The notes under the pieces were generated by a model, which worked only from the letters and a program-made list of their open reading frames with translations, ran no database searches and was not told the origin of the DNA. Below, piece after piece: positions 25,884-33,785 of a stretch of 64,000 nucleotides of DNA. Location: contig JBEOJY010000001.1 in NCBI GenBank assembly GCA_040275305.1, positions 62,001-126,000 on the forward strand, given 5' to 3'. How positions within the stretch are numbered: position 1 is the first letter of the stretch; every line of letters starts with the position of its first letter. A program made the translations under genes and the position numbers. This stretch comes from JBEOJY01 sp040275305 (GTDB lineage Bacteria > Pseudomonadota > Alphaproteobacteria > UBA9219).

Positions 25884-27235
25884 CAACTTGCCTTGCCTTC
25901 AAGTCGGGTTCTGGCGCGGTCGGGGCCGATCATGGGCAGGAGCGCTTTCATTTCCGGGCCGTGGTCAGTTCCGGTCAGCGCGAGGCGCAGGGGAAGGAAC
26001 AGATCCTTGCCTTTACGTCCGGTCGCGTATTTGATTGCGCCGATCCATTGTCCCCATGTTTCCTCGTTCCATGGCGCGGGCGGCAGGAGGCTTTGAGCGG
26101 TCGCGATGAATTTGCGTTCTTCGTCAGCGATGACGGGGGCGACGGGGCCTTGCACGACTTGCCACCATATCTTCGCGTCGCTGAGCTTGACGAGATTCGG
26201 CTTGATCGCGTTCCAGAAGTCTTCGTTGTTATCTGGGATGCCGAACGCCTTCAATCGGTCGCGCATGGTTTTGTATTCTGTCAGATGGAGAATTTTGGCG
26301 TTGAGCGCCTGAAGATCTTCCGTGCTGAATTTCGGCGTGGCGCGTGAGATTTTATGCAGGTCGAACGCGGCGGCCAGTTCGCCGGGCGTCAGGTGCGGGG
26401 TGACGGAGTCGGACGTGCCGAGATAGGCGAGCAGCGTGTTGATCGCCATCGGCTCGATTTCCATGTCGTCGCGCATGCTGGCGATGCTCAGTGTGCCGAG
26501 GCGTTTGCTCATTTCGACGCCGCTGGCGCTGACGATCAGCGGGAAGTGCGCGAAGGCGGGAGGGGGCTTGTCGGTAACGGCTTGCCATATTTGAGTTTGC
26601 ACAGCGGTGTTGGCGACATGATCTTCGCCGCGAATGACGTGCGTGACGCCAAAATCGGCATCGTCTACGACCGAACAGAAGGTGTAGAGCGGCACACCGT
26701 CTTCGCGCACGAGCACGGGGTCAGAGAGCGAGGTGGCGGGGAAGGTTTTGTGGCCTTGGATGACGTCGTCCCATGTGACGGGCGCGGAATCGAGCTTGAA
26801 GCGCCAGTGCGGGTTGCGGCCTTGTTGTTCGAGGGCGGCGCGTTCGGCGTTCGTGAGTTTCAGCGCAGAGCGGTCATAGACGGGGGGGAGGCCGCGTCCG
26901 AGTTGCGTTTTGCGTTTCAGGTCGAGTTCGGCCTGCGTTTCATAGCAGGGATAGACGCGGCCCGATTCTTTGAGCTTTTCGAGCGTTTCGCGGTAGCGGT
27001 CGAGGCGGTCGGATTGCCGCGCGAATACATCCCATGTTAGGCCGAGCCAAGTCATATCGCGCTCGATGCCGCGCGCGAAGGCTTCGGTCGAGCGCTCGCG
27101 GTCGGTGTCGTCTAGGCGCAGCATGAACTTGCCGCCCTGTCGCCGCGCGAAGAGCCAATTGAAGAGGGCCGACCGGATATTGCCTATATGCAGAAGGCCG
27201 GTGGGCGAGGGTGCAAACCGAACAAGGACGCTCAT
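25883..27235 (-). CDS. gltX: Glutamyl-tRNA synthetase
   Basis: A 450-residue class I synthetase. RFAPSPTGLLHIGNIRSALFN carries the HIGH-equivalent HIGN, and LRLDDTDRERS the conserved family acidic motif. The KMSKR loop reads VEMSKRLGTLS, with Glu in place of the first Lys. That loop and the LDDTD form are seen in alphaproteobacterial second-type GluRS enzymes, so it might charge tRNA-Gln in a transamidation route; this is inferred. I chose the ATG at 27235, four residues before the conserved strand; ATG 27274 is possible. First gene of gltX-DUF559-cysS. Confidence 0.94.
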   Translation of the reverse strand: MSVLVRFAPSPTGLLHIGNIRSALFNWLFARRQGGKFMLRLDDTDRERSTEAFARGIERDMTWLGLTWDVFARQSDRLDRYRETLEKLKESGRVYPCYETQAELDLKRKTQLGRGLPPVYDRSALKLTNAERAALEQQGRNPHWRFKLDSAPVTWDDVIQGHKTFPATSLSDPVLVREDGVPLYTFCSVVDDADFGVTHVIRGEDHVANTAVQTQIWQAVTDKPPPAFAHFPLIVSASGVEMSKRLGTLSIASMRDDMEIEPMAINTLLAYLGTSDSVTPHLTPGELAAAFDLHKISRATPKFSTEDLQALNAKILHLTEYKTMRDRLKAFGIPDNNEDFWNAIKPNLVKLSDAKIWWQVVQGPVAPVIADEERKFIATAQSLLPPAPWNEETWGQWIGAIKYATGRKGKDLFLPLRLALTGTDHGPEMKALLPMIGPDRARTRLEGKAS

Positions 27236-27557
27236 GGCTACGGTTTTAGAGGATTTTTTGTCGGTTTGCAGCATGATTTTGCATTGCACCAATCGGAATT
27301 GTCGTGGGCATTGGCGTGATTCGTGAACGAGTACTGCCTTGGTGCTAATAATTTTTAGCAGCAGTATTTGTGCTTTTTCTGATTTATTTTTCCTGATGTT
27401 GCGGCGCAATATTTTTGTTTGTTTTTTTGTTTGATTTTTTTATGTGATTTATTGTTGATTGTGGTTAAGTCAGGTGGTTTTGGCTTTAATATTTCAAGAG
27501 CGCCTCACTTGACGACACGATGACTGATAAACACTTTTTCTTTTAAGGAGTGATTTT

Positions 27558-27809
27558 ATGACTACTATGGCTGATGTTTACCTATCACAAAATTCCCGTG
27601 AAAAGTACGCGCGGGGAGCCGAAAATAATGATGAGCAACGAGCCGCGCATTCTGCTGTAGGTCGAATGACGGTGACATCTGCCCAAGTGGCTGCTGCAAG
27701 CCTTTGTAGTGGCTTTGGATTTGGCGATTATTCTTTGCGCGAGGGGGGGCATCCCAAGTGGGTTCGTGGGGGCCGCTATAATTGTAGTATGGACTGTGCT
27801 CCGGCTTAA
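27558..27809 (+). CDS. Small Cys-containing peptide, possible precursor peptide
   Basis: An 83-residue peptide with an excellent ribosome site (TTTTAAGGAG, 7-8 nt before the ATG) after an AT-rich leader with promoter-like bases. The first half is charged and polar (SQNSREKYARGAENNDEQRA). The C-terminal part is Gly/aromatic-rich and ends GGRYNCSMDCAPA, with a third Cys at residue 50. A strong terminator follows at 27867-27895. No family is recognised. Layout (leader-like front, Gly/Cys core) and two nearby oxygenases suggest, but do not show, a modified-peptide precursor. It may simply be an orphan small protein. Confidence 0.6.
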   Translation: MTTMADVYLSQNSREKYARGAENNDEQRAAHSAVGRMTVTSAQVAAASLCSGFGFGDYSLREGGHPKWVRGGRYNCSMDCAPA

Positions 27810-27866
27810 TTACTTAAGCTCTCATATTTTTGGGTGCCACGTTTCTATAGTTCTATATGGAAACAA

Positions 27867-27895
27867 GGGCGGCTGATGGATCAGCCGCCCTTTTT
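27867..27895. terminator. Strong Rho-independent terminator
   Basis: A perfect 10-bp stem GGGCGGCTGA / TCAGCCGCCC with a TGGA loop, followed by TTTTT on the plus strand. It ends the small-peptide transcript. Read on the minus strand it is followed by TTGTTT, so it can also serve the convergent oxygenase gene, whose stop is at 27899. Confidence 0.9.
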
Positions 27896-27898
27896 GCA

Positions 27899-28663
27899 TT
27901 ATCCTTTCAGCGTGATCGGCTTGTCTGGGAAGGAGAGCTGGTCGCGGTCGCGCCAGAGGGAGCGGACATAGTTGACTTCCATCAGGCGGCGGACGCCTTT
28001 GATGGGGCGTTTTTCGAAGCCGTGGAAGGTCACGTCAGAACGGACGAAGATGACGGCGGAGTTGAACGCGGCGGTCGAGCGGCCTACCCATTTCTTGTCG
28101 GCATCATAGATATCCGTGCCCCAGTCTTTCGCTTCCGGGCCAGTGCACAAGTAGATCACCATCGAGAAAAGTTTGGCCGTGATGTCCGGGTGCGGTTCCA
28201 GCCATGCGCCGTCGGTGTCTTGAATGTATTCGACGCGCAGGTAGCTGCCTTCGATGTCGTTTGGCGGGAGGTTCAGGGTTTCCGTAATTTGTCGCGCGAC
28301 TTCCGGGCGCTGGAACGCATCGCAGAAGGTTTGGACCGCCGGGAAATCCTCGCGCATTTCGGGCGTGAAGAAGGAGCGCTTTCGGTTGTTTTGCTCGTAA
28401 TCGCGGACGCCTGCGCATTCTTCAATGGCTGGCGGCACGATGGGGAGGACGAGCACGCCGACGCACATGTCTTCCGGTAGCGTGTTTTTAAGCACCCAGC
28501 GACGGTAGGGCTGTTCCTTGATTTCGCTGGCTTTCAGTGCGCCGATGAAGTGGGTTGCGATGGATTCTGGTGAGGAGAGCTGGAGAAATTCGTGATAGGG
28601 TTTCCCTGAAATTTCTGCGCTTTGGTTTTCTTCGATTCGCAAGGCTGTTTGCGTGTAGGACAT
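27899..28663 (-). CDS. 2-oxoglutarate/Fe(II)-dependent oxygenase
   Basis: A 254-residue double-stranded beta-helix oxygenase. The iron site is read as HPD in WLEPHPDITAKLFSMVIYL and the distal His in VTFHGFEKRP. The following Arg pair (GVRRLMEVNYV) is the likely 2-oxoglutarate anchor. The first 60 residues are family-specific. I chose the ATG at 28663, with TGAGG upstream; the longer frame runs through a palindromic repeat. The substrate is unknown. A second, divergent oxygenase lies just upstream on the same strand, separated by the repeat at 28739-28863. Confidence 0.82.
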   Translation of the reverse strand: MSYTQTALRIEENQSAEISGKPYHEFLQLSSPESIATHFIGALKASEIKEQPYRRWVLKNTLPEDMCVGVLVLPIVPPAIEECAGVRDYEQNNRKRSFFTPEMREDFPAVQTFCDAFQRPEVARQITETLNLPPNDIEGSYLRVEYIQDTDGAWLEPHPDITAKLFSMVIYLCTGPEAKDWGTDIYDADKKWVGRSTAAFNSAVIFVRSDVTFHGFEKRPIKGVRRLMEVNYVRSLWRDRDQLSFPDKPITLKG

Positions 28664-28738
28664 GATGGCCTCATTTATTGTTGCGTTGTTGTATGGACAA
28701 AATGTACCGAGAAGGAGAATATGGGCAATATTCACAAC

Positions 28739-28863
28739 AAGGGCCGTCATTGCGAGCCCCATTCTTGGGGCGAAGCAATCCAGAGTCACAAAAACTGCCT
28801 TTGCCGCTCTGGATTGCCACGTCGCTTTCCGCCTTCGGCGGAAAACTCCTCGCAATGACGGCC
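28739..28863. repeat. Palindromic intergenic repeat, family A copy 2
   Basis: A 125-bp near-palindrome: GGGCCGTCATTGCGAG at the left mirrors CTCGCAATGACGGCC at the right. Inside are GCAATCCAGAG with CTCTGGATTGC and a short CCGCCTTCGGCGG hairpin. It sits between two oxygenase genes. Homologous copies are at 23862-23966 and 45412-45527. Confidence 0.85.
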
Positions 28864-28920
28864 TTTGTTGCGATGCTTGTCCTAATCATCATCAGGGACG
28901 GCTTGGCAGTTACTACTCTC

Positions 28921-29667
28921 CTATCCCTTGTTTCCAAACGATCTTGGCGCCCAGTCGATCAATTGCTTCATGCCGGGGATCGATTTGGCGAAGGCGCTGA
29001 GGGCGTGGCGGATGTTTTCGCGGTGGGCATACCATTCCGTGTCGACGTAGCACAGCTGCACGCTCATGCGCTTGCCTTTTTGCGGCAGAAAGCCGTGCCA
29101 TGAATGGCCGCAGACGCGGAACATCAGGATGTTACCGTATTCCGGTTTGAACTCGAAGGCGTAGTCGTCGCGGTCGTTGCCGCGCAGGACGCGCAGGCGG
29201 CCTTTTTCGTAGGGCCATTCTTCGCTGAAGCCGATGAGAACGGTGATGATCTTGTGCTTCGAATCTGGATGCGCGTAACCTTCGTTGTAGTGTCCCGTGG
29301 TGTTGCCCATCATGACGATGGAGGCCGGGCGGCCCGTCAGGTCGATGTCGAATTTCTGTTCGACGAGGCGGCGGAAACGGTCGCTCAAAAGATCTTCCAT
29401 GCAGTCCGCGAATTTGCGGCCATAGCGCAGATTGGCGAGCGCATAGCTGCCACGATCCGGGATAACAGGCGCTTCGGCAAGGACCGCCGCTTTTTCCTCC
29501 ATGGGGAAGGCGTTTTCGATGTAGCAGAAATCGTAAGGGTCGCGGCGTAGCTCGGCGGCCTTGATTGCCTCTTCATTCAGGAGCTTGAATTGTGAACCGG
29601 GTTTGGGAGGTTTCGCGGTGACCGGCTCGACGAACTTTCTCGCGGTGGCTTCGGCTGGCGGCGTCAT
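28921..29667 (-). CDS. 2-oxoglutarate/Fe(II)-dependent oxygenase, second copy
   Basis: A 248-residue oxygenase distinct from its neighbour. Iron ligands are HPD in NEGYAHPDSKHKIITVLIGF and the distal His in CGHSWHGFLPQKGKR, whose RMSV Arg likely binds 2-oxoglutarate. The region around GRLRVLRGNDRDDY resembles prolyl-hydroxylase-like enzymes acting on amino acids, peptides or small molecules. AAGGAGA lies 9 nt before the ATG at 29667. A long hairpin element separates it from the Rid-like gene upstream. Confidence 0.83.
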   Translation of the reverse strand: MTPPAEATARKFVEPVTAKPPKPGSQFKLLNEEAIKAAELRRDPYDFCYIENAFPMEEKAAVLAEAPVIPDRGSYALANLRYGRKFADCMEDLLSDRFRRLVEQKFDIDLTGRPASIVMMGNTTGHYNEGYAHPDSKHKIITVLIGFSEEWPYEKGRLRVLRGNDRDDYAFEFKPEYGNILMFRVCGHSWHGFLPQKGKRMSVQLCYVDTEWYAHRENIRHALSAFAKSIPGMKQLIDWAPRSFGNKG

Positions 29668-29698
29668 GGCGGTTTTCTCCTTTGTTTGCACACGCGAT

Positions 29699-29867
29699 GC
29701 TAGTAGTCTGTGTGACTTAAAAAGTAGCATTCTGACTTGGTCTTTTTCGCCGTGGCCGCGTCAAGAGGCTTGCTCGTAGCACGCGCTACGCGCTGCGCCT
29801 CTTTCCTTGCCACGTCAAAAAATTCCTGCGTCATAATCCTACTTTTTAAGTCACACAGACTACTAGC
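29699..29867. repeat. 169-bp hairpin element with perfect 28-bp terminal inverted repeats
   Basis: The arms 29699-29726 and 29840-29867 are exact reverse complements, beginning GCTAGTAGTCTGTGTGACTT. Pairing continues imperfectly inward (TTTTTCGCCGTGGC with GCCACGTCAAAAA; AAGAGGC with GCCTCTT). The apical part is CGTAGCACGCGCTACG. The whole element could fold into a cruciform or long RNA hairpin. It looks like a MITE, but I see no clear target-site duplication. Confidence 0.85.
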
Positions 29868-29888
29868 AAATACGGTTTTGTACGACAA

Positions 29889-31085
29889 CTAAAACTCCGG
29901 TAAGGACGGCTCCTTGTTGGGGGTCGCGGCTATCCCCTCGATTTCGATGAGCCATTCCGGGCGGCAGACGGGACCTTGCACGACAACGAAGGGTAGTTCG
30001 GGGCAGCGTTCGTTCAAGCGTTCCGCGATTCGCGCGTAGTCGGCCGGGTCGCGCAGATAGACGGTCATGGTCATCATGTCGTCGAGCGACGCGCCGCCGG
30101 AGTTCAAAAGCGCTTCAATGTTTTCTAATGTGCGGTCAAGTTGTTTCTCTACGTCGCCGATGTGGACGACATCGCCAGCCGCGTCGATGCTGGCGGTACC
30201 GGAGATGTAGTAGTGGCGGCGGTCAGCGAACGAGACGCGCGCGCCGCGTTCGAAATGCACGTTGTAGTCTTTGGTCGCGCAAAGGCGGCTGAAATCGTTG
30301 AGGTAGGAGATTTGCTCCGGCTTCATGCCTAGAATCGAGTAGGCGTCCATGACGACGAGGTCGTAGCGGTGCGCTCCGCCGCCCTCGATTCCTGTGCTGG
30401 CGATGAAGTGCGTATCCCCCGTCAATCCGTTATGCGCGAACATGTCGCGGCGTTCATCGACCATGCCTTGATAGAAGATATCGACACCCTTGACGTAGAT
30501 CCATGTGCGCACGCAGTTGTCTTTCAGCGTGCCGCCTTGCGCCGCGAGCGCTGCGATCAGGTCGTTGAACGCGCGGCGCGTTTGTTTAGACGAGGAGAGG
30601 GATTGGTCGGTGTTATGGGCGCAGAGGCGCGCGCTCCAGAGATGTTTCAGGTCTTTTCGCGCTATCAGGGTATGGGATGGACCTAGCCTTTGTTTATTAA
30701 GCTTGCCGCGTCCTTCGATGTGGTAGGCGCTCATCGCGATTTTGGCGTAGGGCAAGGGCGGTTGCTGCACGATCGAGACGGCGACCGGGTTTTCCGCGCT
30801 ATCCTGTCCCAGAAACGAGCGGCGGATCGTTTCGGCCTGTGTGAGGGAATCGCTTAGGTAAACACGGCGGAACACCGCGCTGTCGTGGTCGAGGCCTTGG
30901 GCGCGCAGGGACTCGCTATAGAGCGATTCCAGACACTCTACCTGTTCCTTGAAGCTTAGATGTGATGGGGCAGTGAGTGTGAGGAAATGCTCGGTGTCAC
31001 CGGAGGATCCTGCGAACGCCCGGTGCCTGACATCTGCACTTCTTGGGGCAGGGGTAGGGGGGATGTTGCGTGCTGGTTCGGACAC
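29889..31085 (-). CDS. Large Rid (YjgF) / chorismatase-like protein
   Basis: A 398-residue protein. The C-terminal 130 residues are a Rid/YjgF-like fold: RHYYISGTASIDAAGDVVHIGD, RTLENIEALLNSGGASLDDMM, VYLRDPADYA and FVVVQGPVCRPEWLIEIEGIA, with the substrate Arg region CRPEWLIEIE. The middle has RTWIYVKGVDIFYQGMVDER and FIASTGIEG. This two-part build recalls chorismatases (FkbO, Hyg5, XanB2) and long uncharacterised Rid proteins. Which of these it follows needs a structure-based comparison. It starts at a GTG (31085) with GAGG upstream and diverges from an ACP-ketosynthase pair. Confidence 0.72.
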   Translation of the reverse strand: MSEPARNIPPTPAPRSADVRHRAFAGSSGDTEHFLTLTAPSHLSFKEQVECLESLYSESLRAQGLDHDSAVFRRVYLSDSLTQAETIRRSFLGQDSAENPVAVSIVQQPPLPYAKIAMSAYHIEGRGKLNKQRLGPSHTLIARKDLKHLWSARLCAHNTDQSLSSSKQTRRAFNDLIAALAAQGGTLKDNCVRTWIYVKGVDIFYQGMVDERRDMFAHNGLTGDTHFIASTGIEGGGAHRYDLVVMDAYSILGMKPEQISYLNDFSRLCATKDYNVHFERGARVSFADRRHYYISGTASIDAAGDVVHIGDVEKQLDRTLENIEALLNSGGASLDDMMTMTVYLRDPADYARIAERLNERCPELPFVVVQGPVCRPEWLIEIEGIAATPNKEPSLPEF

Positions 31086-31301
31086 GGCGTTTGAGCCTCA
31101 ATTGTACATCGCAGTTTAAGGTGGGCCTTCGCACAGGCTCTTACACTTCTTGTTTAATCCGGTCAATTTTTAGTTGTTTAGGCTATTTAAGGGTTGTCAG
31201 TCAGGGAGGTGGGCGAGTAGGTTGCTGACTTAATCGGTTGACGACTAGGTCCGCGCAGGCGGGGTTCGGCGAGATTAAGGGCAGATTTCAGGGAGGATGC
31301 G

Positions 31302-31574
31302 ATGTTGCAATCGCGCATTGACGAGATTTTGGACGTTGTGGCGCAGAAGGCGATGATTGATCGCAGCAAGCTGACGCGCGAGGCGAAGCTTAGCGATCTT
31401 AATGTCAGTTCGCTTGATATGGTCGAGGTGATGTTTGCGCTTGAGGACAAATTCGGCATCGAATTGCCGTTTAACGCTAATGTCAATGCGAATGCGTTTG
31501 AGACATTGGGCGACGTGATCAATCTGGTGGAAAAGCAGATGGCGGCTTCCGGCAAGTCGGCAGCGAATGGATAG
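31302..31574 (+). CDS. Acyl carrier protein, dedicated (NodF-like context)
   Basis: A 90-residue ACP. The phosphopantetheine Ser is in VSSLDMVEVMFALEDKFGIE (family DSLxxVE; here SSLDMVE, with Ser for the usual Asp before it). The C-terminal helix ends in a short flexible tail. GGAGGAT lies 5 nt before the ATG. A ketosynthase gene follows 6 nt later. The DSL change and pairing with a single KS, without the usual fabD/fabG neighbours, indicate a specialised ACP rather than AcpP of primary fatty-acid synthesis. Confidence 0.88.
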   Translation: MLQSRIDEILDVVAQKAMIDRSKLTREAKLSDLNVSSLDMVEVMFALEDKFGIELPFNANVNANAFETLGDVINLVEKQMAASGKSAANG

Positions 31575-31580
31575 GCGCGC

Positions 31581-32798
31581 TTGACACGTCGCATCGTCAT
31601 TACCGGGTTGGGCGTCATATCGCCGATTGGGCAATCGGTCGCCGAATTTGGGCAAAACCTGTTCGCGGGCCGTTGCGGGATTGAGAGCGCGACGTTTACT
31701 TATCGCAACGCCGAAGTAAAATTTCCGGCGGCTCCGGTCAAGAATTTCAAAATCGAAGACTGGATTGAGCCCAAGAAGGCCTCGCTGCTTGATCGTTTTT
31801 CACAGTTCGCGGTCGCGGCGGCTTTACAAGCGATGAAGGATTCCGGGTTGGTTTTGACGCCGGAAGACGCCGAGCGTATGGCGGTGATTACGGGCACAGG
31901 CGTGGGCGGGCAGAATACGCTTGAAGATTCCTATATGCGGCTTCTGGACGCCAATGGTTCGCCGCGCGTGCATCCGTTCACTATTCCGCGTCTGATGGCC
32001 AATGCCGGATCGAGCCAGATCAGCATGGCGACGGGTATCACGGGGCCGGGCTTCACGGTCGCGAGCGCTTGCGCGTCGGCTATCCATGCTATGGGCGTGA
32101 CGCTGCACATGCTGCGCACTGGCTTTATCGACCGCGCGATTACGGGCGGTTCTGAAAGCTGTCTGACGTTTGGGACTTTGAAGGGGTGGGAGGCGTTGCG
32201 CGTGATGGCTCCGGACGTATGTCGTCCTTTCTCGAAAGATCGCGCCGGGATGGTGCTGGGCGAGGGGGCGGCTATGTTCGTTCTGGAGACGTTGGAGGCG
32301 GCACAGGCTCGCGGGGCGAAGATTTACGCCGAGTTCGCTGGGTTTGGTATGAGCTCGGATGCTAAGGATATCACCACTCCGGACGTGAAAGGCGCGTCGC
32401 GGGCGGTGGTGGCCGCGCTGAAAGATGCGGGGCTGAAACCTGAGGATGTCGATTATATCAACGCGCATGGCACGGGCACGCGCATTAACGATCTGACGGA
32501 GACGGCGGCGTTGAAGCTCGCGTTGGGGGAAGATAGAGCCAAGAAGATTCCGATTTCGTCCAGCAAGTCGATGTTTGGCCATGCGCTTGGCGCGGCGGGG
32601 GCGTTGGAGATGCTCGCGACGGTGTTGGCGGTCTGCGAGGATAAGGCTCCTCCGACCATCAATTATCTGGGTTTGGATCCCGAATGCGACCTCGATTGCG
32701 TGCCGAACGAGGCTCGGGCGATGCCAATCCGCGCGGCGCTGAACAATTCGTTCGCTTTTGGCGGGCTGAACGCAGTCGTGGCTGTGCGGAAAATTTAA
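31581..32798 (+). CDS. Beta-ketoacyl-ACP synthase II (FabF/NodE-like)
   Basis: A 405-residue KAS II enzyme. The active-site Cys lies in FTVASACASAIHAMG (about residue 164), with His residues in NAHGTGTRIND and FGHALGAAGA, so the Cys-His-His triad is complete. It begins RRIVITGLGVISPIG as in the family. The start is a TTG at 31581, 6 nt after the ACP stop, with GGATAGG upstream. Forms an ACP-KS operon resembling nodF-nodE. A role in an unusual fatty acid or polyketide is inferred from the isolated pairing. Confidence 0.9.
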   Translation: MTRRIVITGLGVISPIGQSVAEFGQNLFAGRCGIESATFTYRNAEVKFPAAPVKNFKIEDWIEPKKASLLDRFSQFAVAAALQAMKDSGLVLTPEDAERMAVITGTGVGGQNTLEDSYMRLLDANGSPRVHPFTIPRLMANAGSSQISMATGITGPGFTVASACASAIHAMGVTLHMLRTGFIDRAITGGSESCLTFGTLKGWEALRVMAPDVCRPFSKDRAGMVLGEGAAMFVLETLEAAQARGAKIYAEFAGFGMSSDAKDITTPDVKGASRAVVAALKDAGLKPEDVDYINAHGTGTRINDLTETAALKLALGEDRAKKIPISSSKSMFGHALGAAGALEMLATVLAVCEDKAPPTINYLGLDPECDLDCVPNEARAMPIRAALNNSFAFGGLNAVVAVRKI

Positions 32799-32946
32799 AG
32801 CGACAAGTCTATGCCTGTCGCAGGATTTTTTGCGCTTCGCCCCGAGAGCATGTTCTTTTTCATAAGAATAGAGATGGTTGCCTGCACAGCGCGAATCATT
32901 GCGCATGTATTGTATCGCGTGTTGTATCTTTCTTCTGCATCAGTAT

Positions 32947-32970
32947 TGCCGAATCTTCGGCATTCATTTT
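32947..32970 (+). terminator. Possible terminator after the ACP-KS operon
   Basis: A short stem TGCCGA / TCGGCA with a 4-nt loop, followed by TTCATTTTTA, about 150 bp after the ketosynthase stop. The stem is short. The gene-free interval 32799-33147 is AT-rich and otherwise shows nothing I can name. Confidence 0.35.
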
Positions 32971-33147
32971 TATATTGTATGAATAAGTATATTCTGTCCA
33001 TGACGCGGGGCTTGGTTATGGTTTCTTCTGCGACTGTGAAGAGGAGGCGTGTGTTGCTTGTGGCATGAACGATGAGAAGATTATCATTATTGCTGTATAT
33101 TAGTTTATGCTCTTTAGCGAAAATGGATGCATCTTGGTTTAGAAATA

Positions 33148-33525
33148 CTATATTATTCTTTTTTCGTGATATATTCTGGTTCCTGCTTTAACTACTTGAC
33201 CGTGGTGGGATCTTTTTGATTTCTCTGGGTCGATAATGCCGGTCTTTTGCGCTAGCACATACAGTATTCCGAGTAGATTGTATTTGGATTCGCATACTGA
33301 GGCCATACGTTCTGCGCTGGCTCGTGCATTATGTTCTGTGTCACGTAAATTATATCGGATGTGTGCGGCGATATCTCGTTTCTGCGAGGTTACGTATGTA
33401 GCGTGCGCGTTTTCTAGCCATTTCAAATCTTCTCTTGAGAAAGCGGACATCGGAAATCCACTGGCATTGAGAAATTTTCTGGTATCCAGAACTCCATCTT
33501 TGAATAGTTCAAGCGTGTCTTGCAT
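33148..33525 (-). CDS. Unknown small soluble protein
   Basis: A 125-residue protein with AGGAAAC about 5 nt before the ATG at 33525 and a TATATA-rich promoter-like stretch further upstream. It is charged and helical (SREDLKWLENAHATYVTSQK; SAERMASVCESKYNLLGILY), with a basic C-terminus. No signal or membrane span. No family recognised. Base composition is markedly AT-richer than the surrounding miaB and ketosynthase genes, suggesting acquired DNA. Confidence 0.58.
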   Translation of the reverse strand: MQDTLELFKDGVLDTRKFLNASGFPMSAFSREDLKWLENAHATYVTSQKRDIAAHIRYNLRDTEHNARASAERMASVCESKYNLLGILYVLAQKTGIIDPEKSKRSHHGQVVKAGTRIYHEKRII

Positions 33526-33703
33526 GTAGTTTCCTATCTATATAAATAGAAGAGTATATTTTGCTGCGCATATTTCGGTAATTTATACATTATCCATGTT
33601 GGTGGTCAATGGTTGGGGGCTGCAGGCGCGCAGGGGGGTGATTTTTGTTATGTATATGGCGATTAACAACATTTGATGATGTTGGCATGCGCATAGTTTA
33701 TCG

Positions 33704-33733
33704 ACACCTCATGTGGTAGAGGTGTTTTGTTTG
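33704..33733 (+). terminator. Terminator-like hairpin with no gene before it
   Basis: A perfect 7-bp stem ACACCTC / GAGGTGT with an 8-nt loop, then TTTGTTTGATTT on the plus strand. A second small hairpin (CAACAT / ATGTTG) lies 20 bp upstream. The nearest upstream feature is on the other strand, so this may end a small RNA starting around 33590-33640. miaB starts 53 bp later. Confidence 0.4.
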
Positions 33734-33785
33734 ATTTCTGAAAATAATCAGTTGCTTTTGTTGGGGATTGTGGAAACTATACTTC

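Noticed and set aside
27558..29667. Complete lanthipeptide or lasso peptide cluster
   Set aside because: No LanM, LanB/C, B1/B2 or YcaO-like enzyme is present; only oxygenases are nearby, so only a loose precursor idea is kept.
31824..32906. A 360-codon minus-strand frame opposite the ketosynthase
   Set aside because: The ketosynthase is certain and this frame has basic, low-complexity composition.
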